Made by a program: the position numbers and the translations under genes. DNA of 64,000 nt, from assembly GCA_963575745.1 (NCBI GenBank), contig CAUYUJ010016149.1:843604-907603 (forward strand), given 5' to 3'. Source of the stretch: Prorocentrum cordatum (Eukaryota > Sar > Dinophyceae > Prorocentrales > Prorocentraceae). Shown here one piece after another: positions 22,721 to 34,270 of the stretch. The notes beneath the pieces are model-generated. The model worked only from the letters and a program-made list of their open reading frames with translations, was not told where the DNA came from and did no database searches. The stretch's first letter is position 1; each line of letters starts with the position of its first letter.

Positions 22721-24449
22721 CCCGGACGCGTTGGGCCGGTCCCCGGGGGACCCCCCTTTTTCAAATCGACCAGATTCGGCTCCCGGGGAAGGAGGTTGGG
22801 GAGGGGAAAGCATTTCACACGCCGATGAACCCCAAGGGGTCGGCGGATTCTAAGAGGCCCTCCCCACGACTTCGTAGATGGCCTGCCCCCTCTCTCTATC
22901 CCCCCGCGGCGCGCCGCCAGTCTTCCGTTCGTTCATGGCTGTCCCCCTTCCTGACTCCTCGGCCTTCTCCTCTTGTTTGTACTCTCTGCTTGTCCTTCCT
23001 GTCCTCGTGCTGCTTGGGTCTCTTTGCTGGTTGCAAGGCCTCGGTTGTTGCTAGGCCACCCTGTCAGTGTTCCATGTGCTGCTGGGCATTTCTGGCAGGG
23101 GGCTGCCTCGTGATGTAGGAGAAAAGACGTCTTCCGCTTCCTCATCTTCGTACTTTCTGAACCCCCCCAGGGTGTCCACTCAGACATGCGGCGTCCTGAT
23201 TGTTTCTATACTTGCTCCCCGGAGTTTACGACCCTTTCCCCGGGACCGGTTTTTCATCCTGAATCGTTTTTTTCGACGATCCCGAGGCTCGCTGAGGGGC
23301 CCCCCGAGGCCGAAATTCCGTTCTGATTTCTTAACGACGCGATCATGTCTGGACAGCGGAGCGGCGTGCGTCGCGGAACTGAGTGAGCCGCCGCCCCCTC
23401 GAGGGCCCCCGCGCGTCGAACCGTCGCCACCTGCTGTCCTGCCCCCGGGTTTCGCCGAGAGTCGCGCCGAGGTCTCGTCTTGCGAGGTGCCGCCAGTCGT
23501 CGAGCGTGATCGGGGCCCGCCCCCAGAGAGTGTACCCAGCACTCCGCTGCCGCTGCTGGCCGCGCTGGCGCACTCAGCATGGAATTCTTCCGCATCCGAG
23601 TGCCCTCCGCCTTCTCCCAGCCTTCGCGGCCGCAATTCGCGTATCGGTCGCTCCGATCGCCACCCGCTGGAGCAGCATTGCTGCCTTGTCCTTGTCGCCG
23701 ACGCAAAAAAGTGTTCCCAGCACTCGAACCCTGCACAAGCCACCACGGGCGCCTTCCGGCCGCGTGCGACCTCCGAGGGCCTGCGCCGGGCCCGTGAAAC
23801 CGTCAGAAAAGGCTCGGGACAAGGAAGCGGCCACAGGGGACGGGCTGGGGTTTCGGGGTCCCCGTAGCATCGAGAACAAATAACCTTTGCCCCGAATGAC
23901 ACAATGAAGACGTGGCCTCACTGAGGGCCCCTTCCTTGCAGTAGGGATAATGAACTCTGGGTGGTTTGATCTGAGACATCTGCTGAACAAAAAAAGCCCA
24001 TGTCCCTAAAGTTTTTGGCCCTCCTGATTTAGGGCCCCTCCCAAAGGGTTAAGGTCATTATGTGGTACATCGCCGGACTAAACACATCAGGACATCGCAC
24101 GTGCGGGTGCGTCAGGGCTGGTGCCCGCAGATGCGTCGTGCTCTGCACGGCTCCCCCGCTATGGGCCCGCGATTCGAAGATCGACGCGCTCGGCTCATGT
24201 CCCTGCTGCTGCCCCCCCGACTCCTGGGCGCCAGAGGGGAGCAGGACATGGATCACAAGCGTCGTCCCAGAGGCTACAATGTCACCCATGCGCCGCTGTG
24301 GCCCCTCGTGGGGTCGGTGCGTGAGCTGGGGCATGTGGATGATGTCGATCGCCGTTAACGACTGGGCCTGGAGGAGCGTGGGGGGAGAGAAAAGCGACAC
24401 CATGCCACAAGCTTGGCGACGTCAGTGATGCCCCCCCGACCTGGAGACC
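22721..24449. other. No gene recognised
   Basis: Mixed GC-rich sequence with open frames on both strands (for example about 23067-23867 plus and 23180-23902 minus) but no domain or motif that I can support. Confidence 0.35.
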
Positions 24450-25604
24450 TTGAAGGCGTTTCGACCGCGGCCCGACTCTGGGATCGATGTGGGTTCCCCA
24501 AAGCTGCAAGCAACAGCGGGATTTGGCAAACAAAAGTGGAGACGAGTAGGATTCGCAGTGCATGGCAGGCGTGGCACTTTCTCGACACCCGTGGGGGTGC
24601 AGAGGTGTGCGCGCTGGGGGTGGGAACGCTATCCGCTTCGGGCTCGCAATGCGTGGCAGACGTGGCACCTCTTCGACACCACAGGCCAGCCCAGCAAGTG
24701 GTTGTCTGATGCACTCTACGCGAAGTATTCCGACATGAGCGACGACGGCAAGAAGCAGCGTTTGGTGGCGCACCTGCGGATACCTGCGCCGGGCACATTC
24801 CCGCAAGAGGCTCTTTTAGATCAGGCGGAAGAGAATGGGGAACGCGACGGCGGCCCGCCAACGAAGGCTCGGCGAGCGCGCGAGGCCGGCAGCGCGTCTG
24901 CTGACATAGCGCCCCCTTCCGCAGCGCTTGCAACGCCTGTGAATGCTACGGCGACGAAGGCCACGCCAACGAAGGCCCCGCCCATGCAGACTTGCACTCT
25001 GCAGCGGTTTCAGGCTGTGTTGCCGGCTTCCTATGTTCGTTCCATTGGCGCTTCGGGCCCACGGTGGCGGACGACCATGGTGCGCGGTGACTTCGGTCAC
25101 GAAGCCTGCGACAGTCGGTCGCGGCGACTTGCCCGCGCGCCCAGGCGGATCAGAAAGTTGCCGAATGGCACACATCGTTTGCAGCGAAACGAGCTGATGG
25201 TCCACAGTGCCGACCGCCAAAAAAAGGTGCGTGCGATTAGGGGGCGGGAGAGTCGGAGGATCCTTCTGCGCCTTTTTCCAAAACACTACCGCGTGCAGTT
25301 TGGGCCAAAAGGCCGCCCAGACGCTGCGCGAAGACGCGCGGCGGCGCCGCCGCCACCGCCGCCGTCGTCGTTTTTGTCGTCTTTGTCCTCTTTGTCGTCG
25401 TCGTCGGCGTCGTCGCAGCAGTCGCCGCGTCGTCGCGTCGGCAACGGCGGCGGCGGCGGCGGTAATGGTGGCGCGGCGCACGCAGGAATAAGTGTAGTCC
25501 CCCCGGAAGCCCAACGCGGGCGCGAAACATCGGCGGCGCTCGCAGGGGGGCGCTTGGGGGGGCGTTTCTTCTTAGTTTTTCGAAGGCGCGGGCCTCATCT
25601 GTAG
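24450..25604 (+). CDS. Hypothetical reading frame, possibly a gene remnant
   Basis: I do not recognise the product. The stretch from about 24650 to 25200 reads like protein: AWQTWHLFDTTGQPSKWLSD, then DGKKQRLVAHLRIPAPGTFP, then a Lys/Glu-rich and an Ala/Thr/Pro-rich part. A 91-base direct repeat at 24563 and 24654 (TGGCAGRCGTGGCAC) gives AWQAWHFLDT in the +2 frame and AWQTWHLFDT in this frame, which suggests an old duplication followed by frame loss. After about 25330 the frame runs into CGC/CGT triplet repeats and is probably not coding. The start and end are therefore unreliable. Confidence 0.25.
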   Translation: MKAFRPRPDSGIDVGSPKLQATAGFGKQKWRRVGFAVHGRRGTFSTPVGVQRCARWGWERYPLRARNAWQTWHLFDTTGQPSKWLSDALYAKYSDMSDDGKKQRLVAHLRIPAPGTFPQEALLDQAEENGERDGGPPTKARRAREAGSASADIAPPSAALATPVNATATKATPTKAPPMQTCTLQRFQAVLPASYVRSIGASGPRWRTTMVRGDFGHEACDSRSRRLARAPRRIRKLPNGTHRLQRNELMVHSADRQKKVRAIRGRESRRILLRLFPKHYRVQFGPKGRPDAARRRAAAPPPPPPSSFLSSLSSLSSSSASSQQSPRRRVGNGGGGGGNGGAAHAGISVVPPEAQRGRETSAALAGGRLGGRFFLVFRRRGPHL

Positions 25605-25774
25605 ATGCAAGGCAGGCGCCTTTTGAGAAACAGCCCCTTTTTCAAGAAACCTTCCCGTTCCCCCCCGCCCCCCTGAGCGCGCCGCCAACCGATGTGGACC
25701 TGAATTGTCGAGCAACTCATCCGCTCGAAAAACGTTTCATATCCCAGGACACATTTCTTCCAGGCCTTTTTACT

Positions 25775-25958
25775 GGAGGCTTCCCAGCTGGGGTCCGAGG
25801 TTGCTTGATGAGGTCGGAGGATTGCGCCGCATTGCCGATGCATCGCCAGTGCATCGGCGTTGTCGGCGTGGAGACATCAAGCCCCGCATCAAGTCGCATC
25901 GCCGATGCATCGGCGATGATCTCCCGACCCCATGTGCTGAGACCCCATCTGGGAGGCC
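25775..25958. mobile_element. MITE-like element, family TIR-A, copy 3
   Basis: The left end GGAGGCTTCCCAGCTGGGGT is mirrored by ACCCCATCTGGGAGGCC at the right. GAGGTCGGAG near 25811 pairs with CTCCCGACC near 25921. The interior contains GCCGATGCATCG repeated and GCCGATGCATCGGCGATG. Confidence 0.75.
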
Positions 25959-26573
25959 AGGAGTTGTCCTCGCGTTAATTTGCGGACGGGGGCGGGAGGG
26001 GGCCCGGGGCAGTGCCGCCCTCCCCCAGGCAGTTCCGCGCCGTCCTCTGGGCAGCTCGGTTCCGAGGGCTCGCCGTCGCCGCCTGGCTCCGCCGGGGTGC
26101 TTGCAACGCTGCTGCCGGCCAGCTTTGCGCAGGCGGCGGGCATTTGCAAGCCCGCGCCCCCTCCAGGAGGAGGGAGGGGTCGGGCAGGGCTTACAGGATG
26201 AGCAGAGACCCCAGTTCCGACGATTTGTTTTTTCAATCCGGGCGTGTGCCCTCGACGTCGGCCTCTGGGGTTCCCTTCACGGGGCCCCGGGCCCATCCAG
26301 GATGGAAGCTACCCCGAAGGATTTGCGAGGCCACGGATGGTAACAATCATAGTTCAGGATGTCGGGGTAAATCGCTCCACAGAGTTCCCGAGTGCTCCCA
26401 GAGAGTTCTGGAGTGGCCGCGGCGCGCGAGACATCCTCCAGACCCGCCAGCTTTCAGAGATTCCCTATGTGACCTCATCCGATGTTTTCCCCATTTTGTC
26501 TTCGTCGCAGGAAGGGGGGATGAGTGGGATGAGCAGGAAGGGGAAATTCCTGTCGGACGACATGGGGGGATTG
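25959..26573. other. No gene recognised
   Basis: GC-rich to mixed sequence. TCCAGACCCGCCAGCTTTCAGA near 26430 resembles the TCAGAGCCGCCAGATCTCAG sequence near 15160, a possible further dispersed repeat. Confidence 0.35.
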
Positions 26574-26720
26574 GCAGAGAGGAGGGTGCGACATCTGCTA
26601 TCTACAGCTGGTTTCGGCCCTGGCGCCGGGCGCTTTCCTTGTCACACGGCCGTCTCTGGCGCCGGGGAAACCAGCAAAGAGAGCTAATTCGTTTTCCCCT
26701 CGTTTGTTATCGCCCCCGTT
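26574..26720 (+). repeat. Dispersed repeat DR-2, copy 2
   Basis: GCGACATCTGCTATCTACAG, CTGGTTTCGGCCCTGGCGCC and CCGTCTCTGGCGCCGG appear in the order seen at 45585 and 55107, ending with TATCGCCCCC. Confidence 0.75.
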
Positions 26721-26744
26721 CGTCGGCCCCGAAAGGATGGGCGG

Positions 26745-26850
26745 GAGAGGAGGAGGAGGAGGAGGAGGAGGAGGAGGAGCAGCAGGAAGAAGAAGAAGAA
26801 GAAGAAGAGTCGGGTGCAGAGGAGGAGGAGGAGGAGGAGGAGGAGGGCCA
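26745..26850. repeat. (GGA)n/(GAA)n tract
   Basis: GGA triplets, a GAA block at about 26788-26805, then GGA again. Confidence 0.9.
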
Positions 26851-26884
26851 GCCGCTCTACTTCTCCCCTTGCCCTCTGAAGTTC

Positions 26885-27255
26885 TTCATGGAGTGCCGAG
26901 CGAGAGCCCCGAGCTGAAAAAGAGTTGCAAACTTTTGAAATGAATGCGCGCCGCGCAAAGGCGAGGCCCCCATGTTGAAAACGACGTGTGCCCCGTCCCT
27001 GTTTTCGAAAGACGTTAAGACGATGGCGCGCGGTGCTAGGGCGAGAGAACCACTCGGAAAATGAACCGCCCCCCATCCACGTCTCTGCTGCAATTACTTA
27101 AGACGAATGTGCGTGGTGCTACTGCGAGGTCTCCTGTCTGTGAAAACTGTTGCAAGCTTTTCGAGGGGATTCGTGCGCCGCTAAAGCGAGATCCCCATTT
27201 GGACACCCCTCCATCCCTGAAGCTGTTGCACTATTGCCTCAGAGCGTTTCGTCAG
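26885..27255 (+). repeat. 85-bp repeat family TR-85, cluster 1
   Basis: Four diverged units with landmarks GTTGCAAACTTTTGAAA, ATGCGCGCCGCGCAAAGGCG and CCCCATCC, spaced about 85-95 bases. The opposite orientation occurs at 29400-29960. Confidence 0.75.
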
Positions 27256-27464
27256 AAGGCTGCCATGCATGTAAAAAAGAATAGCATAATAGCCCCGCAT
27301 GTGGGGGATGGGGAGCCCGAGGACCTTCTGTTCGGCATCTAGTGCGGCACCCGTTTCTTCTAAGTGCTCTTCGCAATCAGTTGAAGAATTGTGTTATCGC
27401 TTTAACGCTGGCTACGATGTTGGTTCGGATGGCGAAGATCTTCTCGAGCAGCATGCTGCGGTGC

Positions 27465-28225
27465 TCATGGCCGTGCTCTCGCCCCTGTCACTCGGCCACG
27501 CCCCCCTTGTACAACACTACGCTGCACATGGCCGTGCTTTAACACCTGTCACCCGGCGAGATGCCCTACGGTGCTCATGGCCGTGTTCCCACCCCTGCCA
27601 CACGGCCACGAACCGTTTCTTCTTCCTTCTCGTGTTCGTCGTCCTCCTTCTCCTCCTCCTCCTCCTCCTCCTCCTCCTCATCCTATCCCTGGACCGTTCC
27701 ATGTGTAAAATTCGCTCTGTCTGCTCGCCGTGAACCGCGGTCGAGCGAAGACAATTCGGGGCTCCCGCCTGCCTGGGGGGGGGCCGTCGTTCAATCGCAG
27801 TCGCTTGCGCACGATAGGTCGCACAGTGCAGAATATGTTGTCGCATGCTGTTCTGTGGTCACTTAGACATTCGGCCCGAGATCGTTCCACCACCACACCA
27901 CCTCCTCATCCTCCTCCTCCGCCACCCGCGCGGCGAAAGCTCGCGCGGGGCGCTCGTTGGTACGCTAGCGTGCAGCGCGGGTTGCTTAGTGATCGTTTCA
28001 CCAGATACATAGCGTTCCACATGGCCGTGCTCTCACCCGTGCCACACGGCCACGCATCCGTGCAACAAAAAATACACCGCGCACATGGCCGTGCTCTCAC
28101 CCCCTGCCGTACGGCCACGGTCTTTTGTAAAAGGACAATACACTACGCTGCGCATGGCCGTGCTCTCACCCCTGGTAGGCCCCTTGGTAGACAGCGCACT
28201 ACACTGCACATGGCCGTGCTCTGAA
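27465..28225. repeat. ATGGCCGTGCTC hairpin array
   Basis: At least seven copies of CATGGCCGTGCTCTCACCCC (about 27467, 27528, 27578, 28019, 28083, 28154, 28208), most followed by CCACACGGCCACG. GGCCGTG and CACGGCC can pair in each copy. The array is interrupted by a CTC tract (about 27645-27685) and unrelated sequence at about 27690-28010. Confidence 0.8.
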
Positions 28226-28324
28226 ACACGTCACGCCTAGGAATCCCTAGGAAGAGCTCGGAGTTCTCGTATTCACTAGCCGACGTTCGACTCCTCGACC
28301 CGCTTCTTCACCTTGGCTGTTAAT

Positions 28325-28580
28325 AGGATGCTTTGCTGGGGTATTTGTTTAACGCATGTGCGCGGCGCATAGGCGAGAACTACATTTTGAAAAGGATCCG
28401 CCCCCCCTCTTTGAAGCTGTTGCAAACTTTGAACACGCACGTGCGCGGCGCAAAATGAAAGCCACCGGTGCTCAATCCCTGACTTTCCCGCAACCGTTCA
28501 GCACGGATGTGCGCGGTATTGAAGAGAAAGTGCCCCATTTTGACTCCCCGTTCATTTCTGAAATTGTTGTCACGCTGTCT
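28325..28580 (+). repeat. TR-85 family, cluster 2
   Basis: Units with ACGCATGTGCGCGGCGCATA, TTTTGAAAAGGATCCGCCCC and GAAGCTGTTGCAAACTTTGA. A further single unit lies at about 28758-28840. Confidence 0.75.
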
Positions 28581-28592
28581 GAAGAAAATACA

Positions 28593-28750
28593 GTGGAGAC
28601 CCATGCCAAGAAACACCCTGCAAGCCTCCAGGGTGCCCTGGTTTTCTTGGGTTTCGCTGGTAAAGCGTGACGAACCCGCACCAACGATCCATTGACGCCG
28701 TGGGGTCTCAGGGTTAGGTTTCTCGTGGAAGGTTTCTTGTGGACTAGCCT
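28593..28750 (+). repeat. Dispersed repeat DR-1, copy 2
   Basis: GTGGAGACCCATGCCAAGAA to GGTTTCTTGTGGACTAGCC. It lies between two TR-85 units. Confidence 0.75.
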
Positions 28751-29227
28751 CCACTGCAGTGTGCGGCACTGGGGCGAGAGCCACATTTTGAATGCCACCT
28801 GCCCCTTCTCCCTGAAGCTGTTGCAAACTTCATGTTTCAGGGTCACAGGTTGTGCGGGAGTCTCTGGCGAAACGCCCAGGCCGCCCTGCGGACTCGTCTT
28901 TGGGTGCGACAGGGAGGAGCTATTCCTAAGGAGAAGGGGTCGGGGAGGAGGGGAGGGAGGGGGGAAAAAGGGGTTGTTACATGGGTTCTAGGATCTGAGA
29001 GGGGGGTCCACTTAGCTTGGCAGGTTCTTCTTGCCGTCTGCCCCTGCCCATACCTGCTTGCTCAGCATGAGGTCGGGTAGCCGCTGAGGATGTGTTGTGT
29101 GTGTGTTGGGAGGGGGTCATCTTTCTAGGAACGCCAATGCCAGATCCTGACAGACGCCAATCCCGCGCTACTCATCAAGCATTTCCCCACCGCAGCCTGT
29201 TCCGAGGGCCAAGAAATCGGACAAGCC

Positions 29228-29325
29228 TTCCTCCTCTCCTCCTCCTCCTCCTCCTCCTCCTCCTCCTCCTCCTCCTCCTCCTCCTCCTCCTCCTCCTCCT
29301 CCTCCCCCTCCTCCGTCTCCATTCT
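29228..29325. repeat. (CTC)n tract
   Basis: Almost pure CTC triplet repeat of about 95 bases. Confidence 0.95.
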
Positions 29326-29399
29326 TTCTCAGTGTAAATAACTCCTCCCTGTCGCATGTCGCACCCGACCGAGGCCGGTCGAAAGGGCGGGCCGGGCAT

Positions 29400-29960
29400 T
29401 TCCCCTGAGATTTCTTCACCATATGACCTTGAAGTTTGAACATTTGCAACAGTTTCGCATGTTGATGGCGGGTCGCTTCCAAAATATGGCTCTTGCCTTA
29501 GCGCCGCGCACGTTCGTTTCAACACAATGCAAGAAAGAGCTTCACGGATTGAGGTCGGGCCGCTTTTTGAAAATCTGATTTTCGTTCTAGCACCGCGCAG
29601 ATTCAGTTTGACAATTTGCAAGATACTCACGGATGTAAGGCGGGCCGTTTTGAATGTTGTTTTCGCATTGGCGCCGCGCACATTCGTTTAAATGATTTAC
29701 GAGAGTGTTACGGATTGAGGGCGGACCGTTTTCAAAACGTGCTTCTCGCCTCAGCGCCGCGCACATTCGTATTAAACCAGAGATTCACGGATTGAGGGCG
29801 GGCCGTTAAAAACATGTGTTTCTTGTCTCATCGCCACGCACATTAAACAATTGCAAGGGTTTCACGGAATGAGGGCGGCTCTTTTTCAACATGTAGTTTT
29901 CGTTCTGCCGTTGCATATTTTGGTTTTGAAAATTTGCAATAATTGCAATGGTTTCCATCG
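29400..29960 (-). repeat. TR-85 family, cluster 3, opposite orientation
   Basis: Six to seven units with TTCACGGATTGAGGGCGGGC, TTTTCAAAACGTG and GCGCCGCGCACATTCG, spaced about 65-90 bases. This is the reverse complement of clusters 1 and 2. Confidence 0.8.
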
Positions 29961-30219
29961 TCAACGTGCCAGAAATGGTGTTCGGAAGAACTCAGGAATT
30001 GAGAGCGCAACAGTTCTGTTGATTCGCGGTGGCGCGATTACGCGTCGTCAAGACGCAAATATGAGTGGGCTCCGCTTCAGGGTCTTCAAACGGTTGTCTC
30101 CCAACGAGGCAGTTCCCTCAGTGGACTTGAATCCTTCTAAGGGCCCATGGAGAGAGAGCATGGAGGCATCGATGATGAGTTTTGGGTTTACGCTGATCCT
30201 CCTCCTGCTACTTTTTCGC

Positions 30220-30310
30220 TACCATCCTCCTCCTCCTCCTCCTCCTCCTCCTCCTCCTCCTCCTCCTCCTCCTCCTCTTCCTCCTCCTCCTCCTCCTCCT
30301 CCCCCTCCCC
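30220..30310. repeat. (CTC)n tract
   Basis: CTC triplet repeat with few interruptions. Confidence 0.95.
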
Positions 30311-30483
30311 TCTTTGGCGCAGACGAAGCGTCGGCAGAACCACACGTTTTCGGAGGCCCGCGCGGCTTTCCTCGGCGCGCCGGGGGGGGGGCAGCGCCAC
30401 GGAGGACCGACACCCCCGCAGAGGTCCGCGCGGCCCTCCGAGGACTGCGCTGGCGTGCTCCAGCCTCCGGGCACTGGCCCGCT

Positions 30484-30655
30484 CCCCCCTTTTTTCGGGG
30501 GCTCCCAAACGGGGTGGTGACCACACCGTGTGGTGAGTCGGTGGGGATTCGGGGTCACCGCACGGTTTTGCGGTGAGGACCGTGCGGTGAGGTCTTTGCG
30601 GATTTCGAGGTCACCGCCGGGTATCTCACCACACGGTTTGGGGGCTCCCAATTTT
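30484..30655. repeat. Quasi-palindromic CACCGTGTGGTGA element
   Basis: GGGGGCTCCCAAACGGGGTG near 30497 recurs as ACACGGTTTGGGGGCTCCCA near 30633. Between them CACCGCACGG, CCGTGCGGTG, ACCGTGTGGTGA and TCACCACACGGT provide several nested inverted pairs. It may be a small hairpin element. Confidence 0.55.
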
Positions 30656-30819
30656 TCCTCTCCGGCGTCGCACGGTCCGCGAAGCGCGGGCGCCCGGAGG
30701 TCTCGACAGGTTCCCGGGAGCCAGCTCTCCGTCCCGAGGGCGCGGAGGCGTGCTGGCCCCAGGGCCAGGAAACCGGCCTCCGCAGGCCAAGGCTGGGGGG
30801 CAGGCCGGCCGGCCCTCCT

Positions 30820-31190
30820 CCTCCCCCTCCCCTCCCCTCCTCCCCCCTCCTCCTCCTCCTCCTCCTTCTCCTCCTCCTCCCCTCCTTCTCCTCCTCCTCC
30901 TTCCTCCTCCCCCTCCTCCCTCCTCCCCCTCCTCCTCCTCCTCCTCCCCCCCTCCTCCCCCCTCCTCTCCCCCCTCCTCCCCTCCTCCTCCCCCCTCCTC
31001 CCCCTCCTCCCTCCTCCTCCTCCCCTCCTCCTCCTCCTCCATCCTCCCTCCTCCTCCTCCTCCTCCTCCTCCTCCTCTCCTCCTCTCCTCCTCCTCCTCC
31101 TCCTCCTCCTCCTCCTCCTCCATCCTCCCCCTCCTCCTCCTCCTCCTCCTCCTCCTCCTCCTCCCCCTCCTCCCTCCCTCCGTGCCTGCC
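30820..31190. repeat. (CTC)n/(CCTCC)n tract
   Basis: About 370 bases of pyrimidine-only sequence on the plus strand, imperfect CTC and CCCCTCCT units. Confidence 0.95.
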
Positions 31191-32505
31191 TGCCTCCCTT
31201 CCTCCCACGGACGGGAAGGAAGGGGGGGGGTGGGGGGGAAAAGTTCACGGGCAGCGTCAGGGCGGGGGGGGATGGGGGGATAGGCCCGGGGGGGGACTCA
31301 CCGACCCCCAAGCGCCCGCTGACCGCTGACAGGGGCCCGACATCCCGCCCCGCCCAGCAGCGTGCGGAGTCGCTGTCGGGGGCCCATCGCCGATCTATCG
31401 AAGATGCATCACCGATTCCAGGTCGATGCGCCCCGCCCCCCCCCCCCTCCTGAGCTGGCCGCCCCCGAACGTTGCCCCTCGGCGGGGGGAATGGCAATGC
31501 TTCTGTGGCCTGCTTCTTGCCTCCCGTCCCCTCCGCCTCCGCCAGCCCCCCAAGGCGGCCGAGCCCGATCCCGAGGGCCCCCGCGCTCCGGCGGAGGCGG
31601 CGCGGGCAGGGGGGGGGCGGCCTCGGGGGTTGGATTGTGAGGGCCTAGCGGCTGGTGCTGCCGACCCTGCAGAAGGCGACAACGACGAGGACGAGAAGAA
31701 GGAGGAGGACGGGGAGGAGGAGCAGGCGGAGGAGGCGGAGGACGCGGTGGAGCAGCAGGAGGAGGAACAGGAGGCGGAGGAGGATGAGGAAGGGGAGCAG
31801 GGGCGGGCGAAGGACGGGGCATGGGCGGGAAGGGTAGGGGCCAAACGACTACAGCGTGGGCCCCAAACAATGGGATCTTGCGCACTCTTGATGTGCAGTC
31901 TATGTGGTACTAATGTGTTGTCGACTCCACTGCTTGTGCAGTCGTCCCACCTACCCACCCGCAAATTGTTTTGCAAAACCCATGCGGCGGCGATCGCGAT
32001 GGCTGCTTGGTGCTGGCTGCTGCATCCCTGCGGCTGCGCTAGCGCGCGCAAGCTCGCGCGCACAGCGGCCAGATGGTTTGGCACATCCGATGCGGCCGCG
32101 ATGGCGCTTACCGCTTGGAACTTCCCAGCGCGTCTCAAAAGCCGCGTTGGCGCATGGACACTTCAGTGTGGGTCGGTGATTTAGACCGGCGCAGTATCAT
32201 GATGACGTCGGCAACGGCGACAACGATGATGATAGTAACGATGGTGGTGGCGTGACGATGGTGACAAGTGTGCCGATGACGATGTCCATGTGCCGGTGAT
32301 GAAGGTGATTGGCTGATAATGGCGGCACCGGTGGCGATTGTTGCGAGATGATGGCAGAAAAAGTGTGCGCGTGCGGAAGCGGAGCTTGGATGGTGATGAT
32401 CGTGGTGAGGATGTGCGCGCACGGAAATGCAAGACACCTGACATACTCACTGTTAAGAAACAGTTTCGGCCCATCCCGCTACCGTGCCTGGGTTGTGGGT
32501 CAGAG
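31191..32505. other. No gene recognised; TIR-A fragment and purine tract
   Basis: GGGGGCCCATCGCCGATCTA to GATGCATCACCGATTCC (about 31377-31420) resembles the interior of TIR-A. A GGA/GAG-rich tract covers about 31680-31810. The rest shows no supportable gene. Confidence 0.4.
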
Positions 32506-32960
32506 TCCTCAGGGTTGCTTCGTGGTGTCTTTTCGGGGCGCTCTCGGGGATCTCTCGGGGGCCTCTTGGGAGCCTCTTGGGAGCCTCTGGAAGGCCTCTT
32601 GGGGGCCTCTTGGGCTTTTCTGGAGGCCCCTTGGGGGCTCTTGGGGTCTCCTGGGAGCCTGGGTGGCCTCTTGGGAACTCCTGGGGGCCTCCTCACCTCC
32701 TCTCCGGGCCGAGGGCTCTCGAAATGTACACTCGCGTCCCCCATCGGGACCCCCTCTTGGAGCTGTCAATGGGGCCTCGTTGCGCCATCTTGGGAGCCTC
32801 TTGGGCCGTCTTACTGCCCTCTTGGGCCGTTTTGGGGCACCCTTGGAGGCCTTTTCGAGTGCTTTGGGGCGATTCTTCGGCGATACCGTGTATTCTGGAC
32901 CGCTTGGGCAGCCTCCAAGTGCTATCTTGGCCCGTTTGGGGGTCTTCCTAAGCGAGGGGA
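32506..32960. repeat. DR-5 G-rich degenerate repeat, cluster 2
   Basis: CTTGGGGGCCTCTTGGG-like units with an internal landmark CTCGAAATGTACACTCGCGT that corresponds to the one in cluster 1. Confidence 0.75.
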
Positions 32961-33450
32961 CCGTTCTGGAGGCCCACGCGACATACCCTGGAAGCGCCCA
33001 GTAGCGCCCAAGAGCGCTAGGGAAACTGGGGGTATGGACCCGTACGAACCTCACAAACTGGTACTTCTCAGGGCTGCGTGAGTCTTGGGTCACTCCAGTT
33101 CGTGCCCGAGGCGTGGATGCTTTCGAAGAGCTCTATTTTGAAATGCTTCGGCAACCAACGGCTTTGGAAGGAGTTTGACACGCGAGCATGACGGCGCGCG
33201 CGTGTCGCCCGCATTTTATTCGATACGGTTTCGTACACTTGGCCCATGCCCCATACGGTGAGATGATAATGCTGGGTGTTGAAGGAGACTGTCAACACCA
33301 TACTTTTTACCGCTGGTTCCAGCAACATGTGTGCGGGCAGGGAATATTCAGCATTTGTGACTGATGGTTTTGTTGATGCATGTCTGTTAACATGTGTTAA
33401 TAGCTGGTACATTCGGTATGAGTTCGGCATGTGCGCGCGTGTGGAGTTTT

Positions 33451-33488
<38 letters not shown>

Positions 33489-34036
33489 CGTGCGTTTGCG
33501 CGTATGTGTGTGGTTGTGCGTGTTTGTGTGTTGGGCGTTTATACATGCATTTGTAGCCATACACATGCATGCATATATTTTATTGTTTATGTATACATAA
33601 GACTGGGATGTTTCAAGCATGATTGCATGCCGAATCATATTTCGATCTGAGCGAATGTGCACGCATACAGGGAGCTCAACTAACTAGGACAGCATGCCTG
33701 GGCTCGGCCTCGCTGGCCTCCTCGGAAGTCATACTTTACATAGTCGTTGTTGTGAGGCTCGCCCTGGAAGCGGTCGAGAGGGAGATGCTAAAACACGTGT
33801 GGTTCACAACGGTATCATCGATGACGTCGTGCTCGTGGTTGTGATGGTGTTTGCACGGAGGGGTTGTTTCGATGAGTGAAAGGAGGTTTGCACAATGCCC
33901 TTCGTCGCAATTCCCTAGGACACGCCCCCAGCACAAACCCTCAGTACAACCCCGCAGCACAACCCCAAAACACAATTCTCCACCACAATTCCCCAACACA
34001 CACACACACATCTCATCTCTCCCCTGCATCCCCCAC
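32961..34036. other. No gene recognised; (GT)n tract
   Basis: Lower GC than the surroundings. A (GT)n run lies at about 33456-33490. No coding motif. Confidence 0.45.
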
Positions 34037-34038
34037 GC

Positions 34039-34069
<31 letters not shown>

Positions 34070-34097
34070 GATATATATATATATATATATATATATG
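34037..34097. repeat. (AT)n microsatellite
   Basis: ATATAT run with a few GT or GA interruptions. Confidence 0.95.
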
Positions 34098-34107
34098 TCG
34101 GCGGTGC

Positions 34108-34270
34108 GCCGTGGCACGAACCCCCCCCCCAGCACTACCGGGGGGGTTCGTGCACTACCAGGGGGTTTCGTGCAGCCCGCACCGGGTGCCGCCAGCGGCT
34201 TAGAACACCCCCCCCTTGCCGCTTTACCGGGGGGGTTCGTGCAGGCCGCACTGCGTCTACCTGGGCTCCC
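34108..34270. repeat. GGCACGAACCCC / GGGGTTCGTGC inverted array
   Basis: GGCACGAACCCCCCC near 34111 pairs with GGGGGGGTTCGTGC near 34140. TACCGGGGGGGTTCGTGCA recurs near 34137 and 34223, and a partial form near 34158. Confidence 0.65.

Noticed and set aside
30208-31497. Long open frames over the CTC tracts on both strands
   Set aside because: Pure pyrimidine or purine triplet repeats; no coding signal.
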